Origin: Inquilinus sp052078665
GTDB lineage: Bacteria; Pseudomonadota; Alphaproteobacteria; DSM-16000; Inquilinaceae
Length of the DNA stretch: 64,000 bases
Assembly (NCBI RefSeq): GCF_052078665.1
Contig: NZ_JBQJIK010000038.1
Coordinates: forward strand, 1-64,000
Direction of reading: 5' to 3'
Position 1 is the first letter of the stretch. Each line of letters opens with the position of its first letter. The position numbers were made by a program, and so were the translations under genes. This document shows, in pieces, positions 8,971 through 17,912 of the stretch. The notes beneath the pieces were generated by a model, which did no database searches, was not told the origin of the DNA, and worked only from the letters and a program-made list of their open reading frames with translations.

Positions 8971-10894
8971 GCACCCAGACCAGCATCTCGCCCGGATCGC
9001 GGTTGTCCCAGGCGTAGTAGGGCACAGCCCTGATCCGCACCGGCCGCTCCGCCGGCGGCGCGGTGCGGTACAGCGCGTCGCCCCAATCCGCCGCCGACCC
9101 GGCCCGGGCCTCGCCCTCCAGCGTCACCACCCCGCCCAGCAGGCTGGGCTCCTCGCGCGCGGTCAGCGCCGCATCCGCCGGCAGCACCACGCTGTTCAGC
9201 GGCACGCCGTGGTCGACGCCCTCCAGGCAATAGACCAGGGGGCCGCGCCGGATCGCGGCCCGGCCGGCATCGTGGCGGATCTCGGGATGGGCGTGGATCC
9301 GCTCGATCGCCAGCTCCAGGTCCAGCCGCATCGTGTCGCCGGCCGCCCAGCGCCGGGTGATCGCGGCATAGCCGTTGTGGATGACGGCGGCCAGGTCCTG
9401 CGGCTCGCCGTTCACCGACAGGCTGGCCTTCCGGCACCAGCCGGGAATGCGCAGATGCAGGGTGAAGCTGGCCGGCGCCTCCGGCTCGACCGTCAGGGCA
9501 ATGGCGCCGTCCCAGGGATAGCGCGTCGCCTGCGTCAGCCGGACCTTGCCGCCGGCGACGTCCAGCGTGGCGGTGCTGTCGCCGTAGAGATGGACGGCGA
9601 TCCCATCGTCCGACTGGCCGTACATGTAGCTGCCGATCGAGGCGGTCAGTCGGGCGATGTTGGGCGGGCAGCAGGGGCAGCGGTGCCAGGTCCAGCGATG
9701 GTGGCCGCCGCGACTCTCCAGCGGGTTCTCGTAGAAGAAGGTGGCGCCGTCCAGCGACAGGCCCGAGGAGGCGCCGTTGTACAGCGCCAGCTCCATCATG
9801 TCGGCGTAGCGGGCGTCGGGGCCGAGGCCCAGCATCCGGCCGGCCCAGAACACCAGCCCAACGGCGGCGCAGGTCTCGGCATAGGCGCGCAAGTTCGGCA
9901 GGTCGTAATCGGTGGTGAAGCCCTCATTGTCGGCGGAGGGGCCGAGGCCGCCGGTGACGTAGAGGCGCTTGCTCGTCAGGTCGCGCCACAGCCGCTCCAG
10001 CGCCAGGCGCAGGCCGTCGTCGCCATACTCCATCGCGATGTCGGCCATGCCGCTGTACAGGTACATGGCGCGGACGGCGTGGCCGACGACCTTGTCCTGC
10101 TCCCGCACCGGCAAATGCGACTGGTTGTACTCGTAGGTGCCGAAGACGCAGTCCTTCGGGTCGCGGCCCTGCTCGCGCGCCTCGGCATCGTAGAAATGCG
10201 GCTGCCGGCCGCGCTCGTCGATGAAGTACCGGGCCAGGTCCATGTATCTCTGCTGTCCGGTGACGCGGGCCAGCTTGACCAGCGCCAGCTCGATCTCCTC
10301 ATGGCCGCAATAGCCGGGCTTCTGGCCGGCGCCGATGCCCAGCACCGTGGCGACGTGGTCCATGAAGCGGCACATGATGTCCAGCAGCTGGCGCTTGCCG
10401 GTGGCCTGGAAGTAGGCGACGGCGCCCTCGATCAGGTGGCCGGCGCAGTACAGCTCGTGGCAGTCGCGCAGATTGGTCCAGCGCAGCCCTGGCTGGATCC
10501 GCTGGTACCAGCTGCTGAGATAGCCGTCGGGCTGCTGCAGCCGGCCGTACAGCTCGATGACGTGGTCGACCTTGCGCTCCAGCTCCGGGTTCGGCGTGCG
10601 CTGCAGGCAATAGGCCGCGGTCTCGATCACCTTGCCGAGATCGGAATCCCAGAACATCTGGGCGGTGACCAGCCCGCCATGGAACGGGATCTTCACCCCC
10701 AGCGACGGGGCGTCGGGATCGATCTGCTGCAGCATCCCGGCCTCCTCGCAGCGCTGGTACAGCGTGTCGGCGGTCTTGGCGCAGACGGCGTCGATGCGGG
10801 CGCCCCAGAAGCCGCGGACCTCGACCTGCGGCACGGCGGGCGGGCGGAAGCGCGCGCGGGGGGCAATATCGGCGGAAGCGAGGTCGGCGGTCAT
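8960..10894 (-). CDS. GH127 beta-L-arabinofuranosidase-type glycoside hydrolase
   Basis: Retaining glycosidase of 644 residues predicted to release L-arabinofuranose from short glycans. Zinc-thiolate catalytic residues of GH127 (as in HypBA1) are visible: a Glu in DNEGFTTDYDLPN (about residue 324, acid/base candidate), AETC with Glu340 and Cys342, and RCPCCPPNIARL with Cys408/Cys409, the second pair including the Cys nucleophile. The first half is an alpha/alpha barrel (KIPFHGGLVTAQMFWDSDLG); the C-terminal part is beta-rich. No signal peptide, so it acts on imported oligosaccharides in the cytoplasm. Start 10894 is chosen because GGAG lies 6 bases upstream. Last gene of a lacI-SBP-permease-permease operon. 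Confidence 0.9.
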   Translation of the reverse strand: MTADLASADIAPRARFRPPAVPQVEVRGFWGARIDAVCAKTADTLYQRCEEAGMLQQIDPDAPSLGVKIPFHGGLVTAQMFWDSDLGKVIETAAYCLQRTPNPELERKVDHVIELYGRLQQPDGYLSSWYQRIQPGLRWTNLRDCHELYCAGHLIEGAVAYFQATGKRQLLDIMCRFMDHVATVLGIGAGQKPGYCGHEEIELALVKLARVTGQQRYMDLARYFIDERGRQPHFYDAEAREQGRDPKDCVFGTYEYNQSHLPVREQDKVVGHAVRAMYLYSGMADIAMEYGDDGLRLALERLWRDLTSKRLYVTGGLGPSADNEGFTTDYDLPNLRAYAETCAAVGLVFWAGRMLGLGPDARYADMMELALYNGASSGLSLDGATFFYENPLESRGGHHRWTWHRCPCCPPNIARLTASIGSYMYGQSDDGIAVHLYGDSTATLDVAGGKVRLTQATRYPWDGAIALTVEPEAPASFTLHLRIPGWCRKASLSVNGEPQDLAAVIHNGYAAITRRWAAGDTMRLDLELAIERIHAHPEIRHDAGRAAIRRGPLVYCLEGVDHGVPLNSVVLPADAALTAREEPSLLGGVVTLEGEARAGSAADWGDALYRTAPPAERPVRIRAVPYYAWDNRDPGEMLVWVRTA

Positions 10895-10934
10895 CCGGAA
10901 CTCCATCGATCGGTCGATCAGGGAATGCTCGCGC

Positions 10935-11789
10935 CTACTTCACCGCGCCGGCCGTCAGGCCGCGGATGTAGAAGCGCTGCAGGGCGAGGAACAGGATCAG
11001 GCAGGGGATCATCATGACGGTGACGCCGGCCTGCACCGCGCCCCAGTTCACGGCGCCGAAGCGGCCGGAGCGGACGGCGGTCATCAAGATCGGCAGGGTG
11101 AATTTGTCCTGGTCGGTCAGCAGAATCAGCGCCGCCAGGAACTCGTTCCAGGCGGCCAGGAAGGCGAACAGCGCCACGGTGACGATGCCGGGGAACACCA
11201 GCGGCAGCATCACCCGGGCGAGCAGCTGGAGGCTGCCGGCGCCGTCGATCCGCGCCGCCTCCTCGATCTCGCGCGGCACCGCGTCGAAGGCGTTGCGCAT
11301 CATGAAGATCGAGAAGGGCAGCTGCAGCGTGACGTAGATCAGCACCAGCCCCGCCAGCGTGTTCTGCAGCCCCAGCTTGGTCAGCAGCAGGAACAGCGGC
11401 GTCAGGATCGACTGGAACGGGATCATGATCGTGGCGATGACCAGCACGAACAGCATGTTCTTCAGCGGGAAGCGAAAGCGCGAGAAGCCATAGCCGCCGA
11501 GCAGGCTGACGATCGAGGTGATGACGGCCGTGGCCAGGGCGACGGTCAGGCTGTTGCCGGCATAGTGGCCGACACCGGCGCCGAAGGCGTCGAGCGCGGC
11601 GTAGCTGTCGGTGCTCCAGCCCGCGCTCGGCCAGGGCGGCAGCGGCGGCAGGTTGGCCTCCGACGCCGGCTTGAGGCTGGCCAGCATGGTCCAGGCGATC
11701 GGGGCCAGGAACAGCAGCGCCGCGATCAGCGCTGCGGCCTGCAGGAGGAAGCCGGGTGCGGCCCGGCGCAGCGGCACGGCCGTGCTCAT
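10935..11789 (-). CDS. CUT1 sugar ABC transporter permease (MalG type)
   Basis: Inner-membrane subunit of 284 residues with six membrane segments. The EAA loop that contacts the ATPase is EEAARIDGAGSLQLLARVML followed by PLVFPGIVTV, the MalG-type form. The C-terminus FYIRGLTAGAVK is the typical ending of this permease class. The ATG at 11789 overlaps the stop of the partner permease (ATGA), indicating coupling. It lies upstream of the GH127 gene and should help import its substrate. Confidence 0.92.
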   Translation of the reverse strand: MSTAVPLRRAAPGFLLQAAALIAALLFLAPIAWTMLASLKPASEANLPPLPPWPSAGWSTDSYAALDAFGAGVGHYAGNSLTVALATAVITSIVSLLGGYGFSRFRFPLKNMLFVLVIATIMIPFQSILTPLFLLLTKLGLQNTLAGLVLIYVTLQLPFSIFMMRNAFDAVPREIEEAARIDGAGSLQLLARVMLPLVFPGIVTVALFAFLAAWNEFLAALILLTDQDKFTLPILMTAVRSGRFGAVNWGAVQAGVTVMMIPCLILFLALQRFYIRGLTAGAVK

Positions 11790-12718
11790 GACTCGCCCTC
11801 CGGATGGCGCAGCAAGCGCAGTTGGATGACGCTCAGGACCAGCAGGATGCCGAGCAGCACCATCGACAGCGCCGCGCCGTAACCCAGGCGGAACGAGACG
11901 AAGGACTGGTTGAAGATCCAGTAGACGGCGGTGACCGTCTGGTTGCGCGGGCCGCCGCCGAGGATGATGTAGAACTGGTCGAAGGCCAGCATCGAGCCGG
12001 TGACCGACAGGATCAGCGCCAGCGCGATGGTCCGGCGCATCAGCGGCAGGGTGATGCGGCGGAACCGGGCCCAGGGGCCGGCGCCGTCGATCTTCGCCGC
12101 CTCGAGATAGTCGGCCGGGATGCCCTGCAGCCCGGTCATCAGGATCACCATGGTGAAGCCGGCGACCTTCCACACCACCATGGCGATGATCGACCAGAAG
12201 GCCGGGTCGAAATCGGCCAGCAGGTTGACCCGGCCGGCGGTCAGCCCCAGTGCCTCTGCCGCCGGGCTGAACAGCCCGGCATCGACGTTCAGCAGCCAGG
12301 CCCACAGCAGGCTGGCCGAAGCGAAGCCGACCACCACGGGCAGGGAATAGGCGGTGCGGTAGAAACCGCCGAAGGGCCGCGGCTTCTCCACGAACAGCGC
12401 CAGCGGGAAGGCGGCGGCGAAGATCGCGATGGTGACGACGACGGTGTACAGCGCGGTGAAGCGCAGCGCGTTCCAGAACCGGGTGTCGCGGGCGATGGCG
12501 AGGTAGTTGTCGAGGCCGATGAAGCGCGACACGCCCATCAGCGGCCAGTTGTGCAGCGACATCCAGGCCGTCATCGCCAGCGGCACCACGAAGAACACCA
12601 CCACCAGCGCCACCGCCGGCAGGACGAAAAGGAGGCCGGCCCATTGCGCCTTCCGGGCCGGTCGCCGGCGGGCCCTGGTCCTCGGGATCGCGCCGGCGGC
12701 CTGTGTCGTCGAGATCAT
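11786..12718 (-). CDS. CUT1 sugar ABC transporter permease (MalF type)
   Basis: Inner-membrane permease of 310 residues, partner of the adjacent MalG-type subunit. It has an Arg-rich cytoplasmic N-terminus, then six hydrophobic segments starting at LLFVLPAVALVVVFFVVPLA. The EAA loop is YLEAAKIDGAGPWARFRRIT and the pattern RFIGLDNYLAIARD is the usual FxGLxNY periplasmic motif. AGGAAACCGGC precedes the ATG. The operon lacks an ATP-binding subunit. Confidence 0.92.
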   Translation of the reverse strand: MISTTQAAGAIPRTRARRRPARKAQWAGLLFVLPAVALVVVFFVVPLAMTAWMSLHNWPLMGVSRFIGLDNYLAIARDTRFWNALRFTALYTVVVTIAIFAAAFPLALFVEKPRPFGGFYRTAYSLPVVVGFASASLLWAWLLNVDAGLFSPAAEALGLTAGRVNLLADFDPAFWSIIAMVVWKVAGFTMVILMTGLQGIPADYLEAAKIDGAGPWARFRRITLPLMRRTIALALILSVTGSMLAFDQFYIILGGGPRNQTVTAVYWIFNQSFVSFRLGYGAALSMVLLGILLVLSVIQLRLLRHPEGES

Positions 12719-12759
12719 GCCGGTTTCCTAGCGAGTGGAGGCGTGGCTTCGGAGGGGCC

Positions 12760-14007
12760 TCAATTCCCCGGGGCGCTGTCGATGATGCCCTGCATCGTCT
12801 CCTGGGCGTTGGCGAGGGAGCCGTCGACGTCGTCGCCGAAGAACACCTCGTTCACCATCTGCACCCAGGGGCAGTTCATGCTGTTGATGATGTCGTTGAA
12901 GACCACGGAATAGGGCGTCCGGCCCTTTTCCATCGCCTCGGCGGCGATCTTGTAGCGGGGGTCGAGGTCCTTCAGCGCCTCGCCCGAGATGTCGCCCCGC
13001 ACCGGCAGGCTGCCGTAGCGGGCCAGCAGCGTCTGCCCCTCCAGCGAATAGGAGAAGTCGAGGAAGGCCTTGATCGCCTTGAGCTTGGTGGTGCCCTTGG
13101 TGACCACGAAATTGTCGCCGCCGGCGAAGGACGACCAGCCGCCGGTCTTCCCCGGCAGGAAGGTGACGCCGTAGTCGATGTCCGGATACTGCGTGTTCAG
13201 CGCGCCGATGGCGAAGGCGCCGGACGGGGCCAGGCCGATGGTGCCGCGGGCGAAGGCGGCGAAGAAGTTCGACCCGGTGTCGGTCCGCGCCCCTTCCGGC
13301 ACCAGTCCCTTCTTGACCATGTCGCGGTAGAAGGCGATGGCGTCGCGCATCTGCGGCGTGTCCAGCGTCGCCTTGCTGCCGTCCTCGGTCAGGATGTCGC
13401 CGCCGCTGGCCCAGATCAGCGGCGTGAAGGTGAAGATGTTGCAGCCGCCGCAGGCGCCGGAGAAGTAGAAGCCCTTGGTGTCGCCGCCCAGCGCCGCGAC
13501 CTTCTCCGCCGCCGCCGCGATCTCGGCCCAGTTGGTCGGGCCCTTGTCGGGGTCCAGCCCGGCCTGGCGGAACAGCTTCTTGTTCCAGATCAGCACCGAG
13601 CTGTCGGCGGAATAGGGCAGGCCGTAGATCCGGTCCTTGTAGGTGCCGGTCTTCACATGCGCCGGCGACAGCTTGTCGAAATAGGGCAGGGATCTGGCGA
13701 GGTCGGTGATGTCCTCGAGCTGGCCGGCGGCGGCGAAGGACGGGGTGTAGATCAGGTCCAGCGACAGCGCGTCGGGCGCGGCGCCGCCGGCCGCGGCGGT
13801 GGCGTATTTCTGCACCAGCTCCGCGGTCGGCACGATCTGCAGCTCGGCCTTGTCCTCATGGCTCTGGTTGAACGCCTCGACGATGCGGGGCATGAAGTTC
13901 GACCCGTCGGACCGCACCCACAGGGTGAAGGTCTCGGCCGAAGCGGCGGAGACGGTGAGAGCCAGCAGGGCGATGCCCCCGGCCAGGCGCTGCATCAGAC
14001 GCTTCAT
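12760..14007 (-). CDS. CUT1 sugar ABC transporter substrate-binding protein
   Basis: Periplasmic family-1 solute-binding protein of 415 residues. A signal peptide (MKRLMQRLAGGIALLALTV, cut near ASA-ET) is followed by FTLWVRSDGSNFMPRIVEAF. Middle motifs such as YGLPYSADSSVLIWNKKLF and FARGTIGLAPSGAFAIG match sugar binding proteins of this class. GGGAGG precedes the ATG. The gene sits between the LacI regulator and the permeases of the GH127 operon, so an arabinose-containing oligosaccharide is the likely ligand; this is inference from context. Three Cys residues in ACGGCN and NCPW are uncommon in such proteins and may form a disulfide. Confidence 0.91.
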   Translation of the reverse strand: MKRLMQRLAGGIALLALTVSAASAETFTLWVRSDGSNFMPRIVEAFNQSHEDKAELQIVPTAELVQKYATAAAGGAAPDALSLDLIYTPSFAAAGQLEDITDLARSLPYFDKLSPAHVKTGTYKDRIYGLPYSADSSVLIWNKKLFRQAGLDPDKGPTNWAEIAAAAEKVAALGGDTKGFYFSGACGGCNIFTFTPLIWASGGDILTEDGSKATLDTPQMRDAIAFYRDMVKKGLVPEGARTDTGSNFFAAFARGTIGLAPSGAFAIGALNTQYPDIDYGVTFLPGKTGGWSSFAGGDNFVVTKGTTKLKAIKAFLDFSYSLEGQTLLARYGSLPVRGDISGEALKDLDPRYKIAAEAMEKGRTPYSVVFNDIINSMNCPWVQMVNEVFFGDDVDGSLANAQETMQGIIDSAPGN

Positions 14008-14069
14008 CTCGTGTCCTCCCTCGGTTTCGGCCGTCCTTCGGGGCGGCCTTGTTGCTCTGCTCGGCCCCC

Positions 14070-15125
14070 TCAGCCTCCCGGCGGGGCGCCGCAGGAGTCC
14101 CGCACCACCAAGCGGCAGGGCAGCTTGCGGATGCCCGGTTCGATCGGCTCGCGGTCGACCAGCTTCAGCAGGGTCAGCCCGGCCTCGCGGCCCAGATCCT
14201 TCAGGTTCATGTCGACCGTGGTCAGCGGCGGGCGCGTCGCGGCGGCGACGATCTCCCAGTTGTCGAAGCCGATCACGGCGACGTCGTCCGGCACGCGGCG
14301 GCCACGCTCGCGCAGCGCGTCGACCACGCCGCGGGCGATCTGGTCGTTGCCGCAGAACACCGCGTCCGGCGGGCGGCCGATGCCGTCGAACAGGTAGCCG
14401 GCGGCCTCGTGTCCCCAGCCCTCGGTCCAGTGTCCGGTCAGGACGCCCTGCTCAGGCTCCTCCAGCCCGGCCTCGCACAGCACGTCGCGATAGGCCTTGG
14501 CCCGCTGATGCACAACGCGGAAGCTGGACGGGCCGGTGACATGGGCGATGCGCCGCCGCCCCAGCCGGGCGAGGTGCTCGACCGCCAGCCGGGCGCCGGC
14601 CTCGTCGTCGGAGACGAAGCCGATCGAATCCGGGTCGGGCTCGGTGAAGGCGTAGATCACCGGGATGCCCAGGTTCGACAGGTCGACCGGAAGATGGCGG
14701 TCGATCCGCTTGCCCGAAGCGATGATGCCGTCGACCCGCTTCTCCAGCATGGCGTCGACATGGGTCTGGGCCAGCCGCGGGTCGTCCTCGATGTTGCACA
14801 GGAAGACCGAGACGCCGTTGTCGACCAGCGCGTCGGCGATGCCGGCCATCACCGGCAGGGTGAAGCGGCCATAGGTGTCGTTGGTCAGGAGGCCGACGGT
14901 GAAGCTGCGGCGGCGCGACAGGCTCTGCGCCAGCCCGTTCGGGCGGAAGCCCAGCGCCTTCGCCGTCTGCCGGACCCGCTCGCGCGTCTCCTCCGCCATC
15001 CGGCCCTGGCCGTTCAGCGCCTTGGATGCGGTGGCGACGCTGACCCCGGCGGCCCGCGCCACGTCGCGCAGCGTCACCGGCCGGCCGGGCCCGTTCGGAG
15101 CGGATCGTGGTGACCTCTGGTCCAT
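14070..15125 (-). CDS. LacI-family transcriptional regulator of the GH127 operon
   Basis: Sugar-responsive repressor of 351 residues. The N-terminal helix-turn-helix spans residues 17-60 (VTLRDVARAAGVSVATASKA, then hinge-like GFRPNGLAQSL). The remaining part is a periplasmic-binding-protein-like sensor with AVIGFDNWEIVAAATRPPLT, the usual LacI C-lobe signature. It is the first gene of a co-directional cluster with an SBP, two permeases and GH127. Two LacI-type palindromes lie 24-89 bases upstream of its start, suggesting autoregulation of the whole operon. Confidence 0.92.
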   Translation of the reverse strand: MDQRSPRSAPNGPGRPVTLRDVARAAGVSVATASKALNGQGRMAEETRERVRQTAKALGFRPNGLAQSLSRRRSFTVGLLTNDTYGRFTLPVMAGIADALVDNGVSVFLCNIEDDPRLAQTHVDAMLEKRVDGIIASGKRIDRHLPVDLSNLGIPVIYAFTEPDPDSIGFVSDDEAGARLAVEHLARLGRRRIAHVTGPSSFRVVHQRAKAYRDVLCEAGLEEPEQGVLTGHWTEGWGHEAAGYLFDGIGRPPDAVFCGNDQIARGVVDALRERGRRVPDDVAVIGFDNWEIVAAATRPPLTTVDMNLKDLGREAGLTLLKLVDREPIEPGIRKLPCRLVVRDSCGAPPGG

Positions 15126-15148
15126 GCCGAGCCCGGTCGCATTCCGTT

Positions 15149-15164
15149 GAGAAAGTGGTTTCTC
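15149..15164. promoter_or_regulatory. LacI-type operator, proximal copy
   Basis: GAGAAAGTGGTTTCTC has 6-bp inverted arms (GAGAAA/TTTCTC) around a 4-bp centre, 24 bases upstream of the lacI start. It matches the reverse complement of the distal copy at 15 of 16 positions, so both are probably bound by the adjacent LacI protein. Confidence 0.75.
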
Positions 15165-15166
15165 TT

Positions 15167-15180
15167 GTCACTTTTGTGAC
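15167..15180. promoter_or_regulatory. Inverted repeat between the two LacI-type operators
   Basis: GTCACTTTTGTGAC has perfect 5-bp arms around TTTT and lies between the two GAGAAA operators. The half-site differs from the LacI-type one, so it may bind a second regulator or simply flank the promoter. The binding protein is unknown. Confidence 0.4.
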
Positions 15181-15195
15181 GTTTGTCTTTCTATG

Positions 15196-15213
15196 TGAGA
15201 AACCGCTTTCTCA
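15196..15213. promoter_or_regulatory. LacI-type operator, distal copy
   Basis: TGAGAAACCGCTTTCTCA is an 18-base inverted repeat with 7-bp arms (TGAGAAA/TTTCTCA), about 47 bases centre-to-centre from the proximal copy. The spacing, between four and five helical turns, would allow two repressor dimers on one DNA face. It also lies about 77 bases from the 3' end of the neighbouring ABC gene, so it controls only the lacI-GH127 operon. Confidence 0.75.
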
Positions 15214-15289
15214 AACACGGTAAGCGAAGAGGCCGGGCGACGGCAAGTCCGAAAAGATGGGTGAGAAGGAAGGGGCGTCCGGCCGCCGG

Positions 15290-16180
15290 TCAGGCGGCGC
15301 GGACGAAGTGGTTGCCGGCGATCTGGCGCACGCCGCCGGTCATGCGGGCGGCGTCGCGGGCCTGGGCGACGAGGTCGGCCTGCAGCTGCGAGGCCTCGCC
15401 CTGGAATGGCCGCTCCGGGTCCGGCACGGCGGAGAGCAGCAGCTGGGTGTAGGGGTGCTGCGGCGAGTCGATCACCGCGCCGGTGTCGCCCCATTCGACG
15501 ATCCGGCCGGCATACATCACCGCGATCTCCTCGGCGACGTAGCGCGCCGTGGCGATGTCGTGGGTGATGTAGAGGAAGGCCATGCCGCGCTCGCGCTTCA
15601 TCCGCTCGAGCAGGTTGAGCACGCCGAGCCGGATCGAGACGTCGAGCATCGAGGTCGGCTCGTCCGCCAGCACCACCTCGGCCCCGACCGCCAGGGTGCG
15701 GGCGATGTTGACCCGCTGGCGCTGCCCGCCGGACAGCTGGTGCGGGTATTTCGGCGCGGTCGAGTCCGGCTCCAGCTCGACCGCCGCCAGCAGCTCCATC
15801 ACCCGGGCGTTGAGCGCCTTGCGGTCGGCCATGCCGGCGTGGAGGGCGAGGGGGCGGGCGATGTGGTGGAAGATGGTGTGCACCGGGTTCAGCGACCCGA
15901 AGGGATCCTGGAACACCATCTGCACGGCGCGGCGATAGGCCAGCAGCGCGGCCGTGCCGTGCAGCGCGGCGACGTCGCGGCCGCGGAACAGCACCCGGCC
16001 GGCCGAGGGCTGGTGCTGCAGCATCAGGATCCGGGCGCAGGTGGTCTTGCCGCTGCCGGATTCGCCGACCAGCGCCAGGGCCCGGCCGGCATAGAGGTCG
16101 ATCGAGACGTCGTCCAGCGCCTGCAGCGGGCCGAAGCGCTTGCCGACGCGCTCGAGGGCGAGGAGGGGGGTGTGGGTCAT
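15290..16180 (-). CDS. Opp/Dpp-type ABC transporter ATP-binding protein (OppF position)
   Basis: Cytoplasmic ATPase of 296 residues. Walker A is GESGSGKTT (about residue 39), the signature is LSGGQRQR, Walker B is VVLADEPTSMLD, and the switch His is in ITHDIATARYVAEEIAVMY. The C-terminal HPYTQLLLSAVP is the Opp/Dpp-family tail. The ATG overlaps the stop of the preceding ATPase. It is the last gene of the NagZ-importer operon and probably pairs with the OppD-type ATPase as a heterodimer. Confidence 0.92.
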   Translation of the reverse strand: MTHTPLLALERVGKRFGPLQALDDVSIDLYAGRALALVGESGSGKTTCARILMLQHQPSAGRVLFRGRDVAALHGTAALLAYRRAVQMVFQDPFGSLNPVHTIFHHIARPLALHAGMADRKALNARVMELLAAVELEPDSTAPKYPHQLSGGQRQRVNIARTLAVGAEVVLADEPTSMLDVSIRLGVLNLLERMKRERGMAFLYITHDIATARYVAEEIAVMYAGRIVEWGDTGAVIDSPQHPYTQLLLSAVPDPERPFQGEASQLQADLVAQARDAARMTGGVRQIAGNHFVRAA

Positions 16181-17025
16181 GATGCCTCCGCCGCGTCCTG
16201 CAGCGCGGTGCGCCGGGCCCCGTGCACCGAGGGGAAGGAGGCCCAGAGCTTGCGCGTGTACTCATGGGCCGGGGCGCGGAAGATCTGCTGCGCCGCCCCG
16301 ACCTCGACCAGCTTGCCCTTCAGCATCACGCCGATGCGGTCGCAGAACTGCACCATCAGGCTGAGGTCGTGGGTGATGAACAGGATCGAGAAGCCCAGCT
16401 TGCGCCGCAGCACGTCGATCTGCTGCAGGATCTCGCGCTGGACCACGACGTCGAGCGCGGTGGTCGGCTCGTCCATCACGATCAGCTTCGGGTTCAGGGC
16501 CAGGCAGATGGCGATGACGATGCGCTGGCGCATGCCGCCGGAGAACTGGTGCGGATAATCGCGCAGCCGCGCCGGGTCGATGTCGACCATGCGCATCAGC
16601 TCGACCGCGCGGTCATGCGCCTCGGCCCGGCTGCAGCCGGTGTGGGTGGCCAGCACGTCGCGGAACTGGGCCTCGACCGTCAGCACCGGGTTCAGGGCGT
16701 TCATCGCGCTCTGGAACACCATGCCGACCTCACGCCAGCGGAAGCGGCGCAGCGCCTCGCCGTCCAGGCGCAGCACATCCTGCCCGTCGAAGCGGATCTC
16801 GCCGCCGCTGATCAGCGCCGGCGGCTTGTGCAGCCGGGTGATGGCGAAGGCGATGGTGCTCTTGCCGCAGCCGGATTCGCCGGCCAGGCCGAACACCTCG
16901 CCGCGGCCGATGTCGAAGCTGACGCCGTCGACCGCCCGGAAGTCGCCGCGGTCGCCGACATAGTCGATGGTCAGGTCCTGCACCGACAGCAGCGGCTCCG
17001 GTGTGGCGCTCGCATCGGGGCTCAT
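16177..17025 (-). CDS. Opp/Dpp-type ABC transporter ATP-binding protein (OppD position)
   Basis: ATPase of 282 residues: Walker A GESGCGKST, signature FSGGMRQR, Walker B LIVMDEPTTALD and ITHDLSLMVQFCDRIGVML. The C-terminal HEYTRKLWASFPSVHG is the family tail. The start at 17025 is set by the ATGA overlap with the upstream permease stop; the same frame stays open far upstream but that part is antisense-like read-through of the permease genes. It powers the importer encoded by the two adjacent permease genes. Confidence 0.92.
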   Translation of the reverse strand: MSPDASATPEPLLSVQDLTIDYVGDRGDFRAVDGVSFDIGRGEVFGLAGESGCGKSTIAFAITRLHKPPALISGGEIRFDGQDVLRLDGEALRRFRWREVGMVFQSAMNALNPVLTVEAQFRDVLATHTGCSRAEAHDRAVELMRMVDIDPARLRDYPHQFSGGMRQRIVIAICLALNPKLIVMDEPTTALDVVVQREILQQIDVLRRKLGFSILFITHDLSLMVQFCDRIGVMLKGKLVEVGAAQQIFRAPAHEYTRKLWASFPSVHGARRTALQDAAEAS

Positions 17026-17909
17026 GGCCGCGCCTCCCGCAGCCGGGCCAGCCGCTTCCAGCGCGCCATCGAGCGGCCGATGCGCAACTGCGGGTTGGCG
17101 ACCTCGTCGATGGCGAAGTTCGTCAGCGACAGCCCGGCGCCGAGCAGGGCCAGCACGGCGCAGGGCGACAGCAGCTCCCACCACGCCCCGACCGCCATGG
17201 CCGAGGCGTTCTGCGCGTTGAACAGCATGATGCCCCAGGAGATGGTCTGCGGGTCGCCCAGGCCGAGGAACTCCAGCGTCGCCTCCGTGATCACGGAATA
17301 GATCACGCTGCCGATGAAGTTGATGCCGACGATCGACACCAGGTTCGGCAGCAGCTCGAACAGCATGATGCGCCAGCGCGGCTCGCCGATCATCTCGGCC
17401 GAGCGCACGAACTCCTTTTCCCGCAGCGCGAAGGTCTGGGCCCGGGTCACCCGCGCGCCCCAGGCCCAGGATGTGGCGCCGATGATCAGGGTGATGACCA
17501 GGGGGCTGGCCTGGCCGATGAAGGCGGCCAGCACCAGCAGCAAAGGCAGGTTCGGGATCACCAAGACGACATTGGTGGCGAAGTTCAGCGCCTCGTCGAC
17601 CTTGCCGCCGAGATAGCCGGCGGTGATGCCGACCGCGGTGCCGATCACGGTGATCAGGAGGCCGGCGCCGAAGCCGACCGCCAGCGAGGTGCGGGCGCCG
17701 TAGACGAGCTGGGAGAAGACGTCGTAGCCGTTGCGGGTGGTGCCGAGCACATGGGTGGCCGAGGGCGGCTCGTGCGGCCGGCCGACCCGACGTGCCGGGT
17801 TGTAGTCGGTCAGCAGCGGCGCGATCAGCGCCATCACCAGTAGGAAGGTGACGATGGCGAGGCCGATCGCGGCCTTGCGGTTGGACAGGGCAACCAGGAT
17901 CATCCGCAT
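17022..17909 (-). CDS. Opp/Dpp-type ABC permease (OppC position)
   Basis: Inner-membrane permease of 295 residues with an N-terminal anchor helix (AIGLAIVTFLLVMALIAPLL) followed by HVLGTTRNGYDVFSQLVYGA, the OppC/DppC hallmark (LGTDxxGRDxxSRLIYGA in the family). The cytoplasmic loop FVRSAEMIGEPRWRIMLFEL corresponds to the EAA motif. Starts 3 bases after the OppB-type stop, and its stop overlaps the OppD-type start. Confidence 0.92.
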   Translation of the reverse strand: MRMILVALSNRKAAIGLAIVTFLLVMALIAPLLTDYNPARRVGRPHEPPSATHVLGTTRNGYDVFSQLVYGARTSLAVGFGAGLLITVIGTAVGITAGYLGGKVDEALNFATNVVLVIPNLPLLLVLAAFIGQASPLVITLIIGATSWAWGARVTRAQTFALREKEFVRSAEMIGEPRWRIMLFELLPNLVSIVGINFIGSVIYSVITEATLEFLGLGDPQTISWGIMLFNAQNASAMAVGAWWELLSPCAVLALLGAGLSLTNFAIDEVANPQLRIGRSMARWKRLARLREARP

Positions 17910-17912
17910 GGT

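Noticed and set aside
10935..12644. Apparent 569-residue fusion with the MalG-type permease
   Set aside because: The first half is an out-of-frame reading of the MalF-type gene. The true start is the ATGA overlap at 11789.
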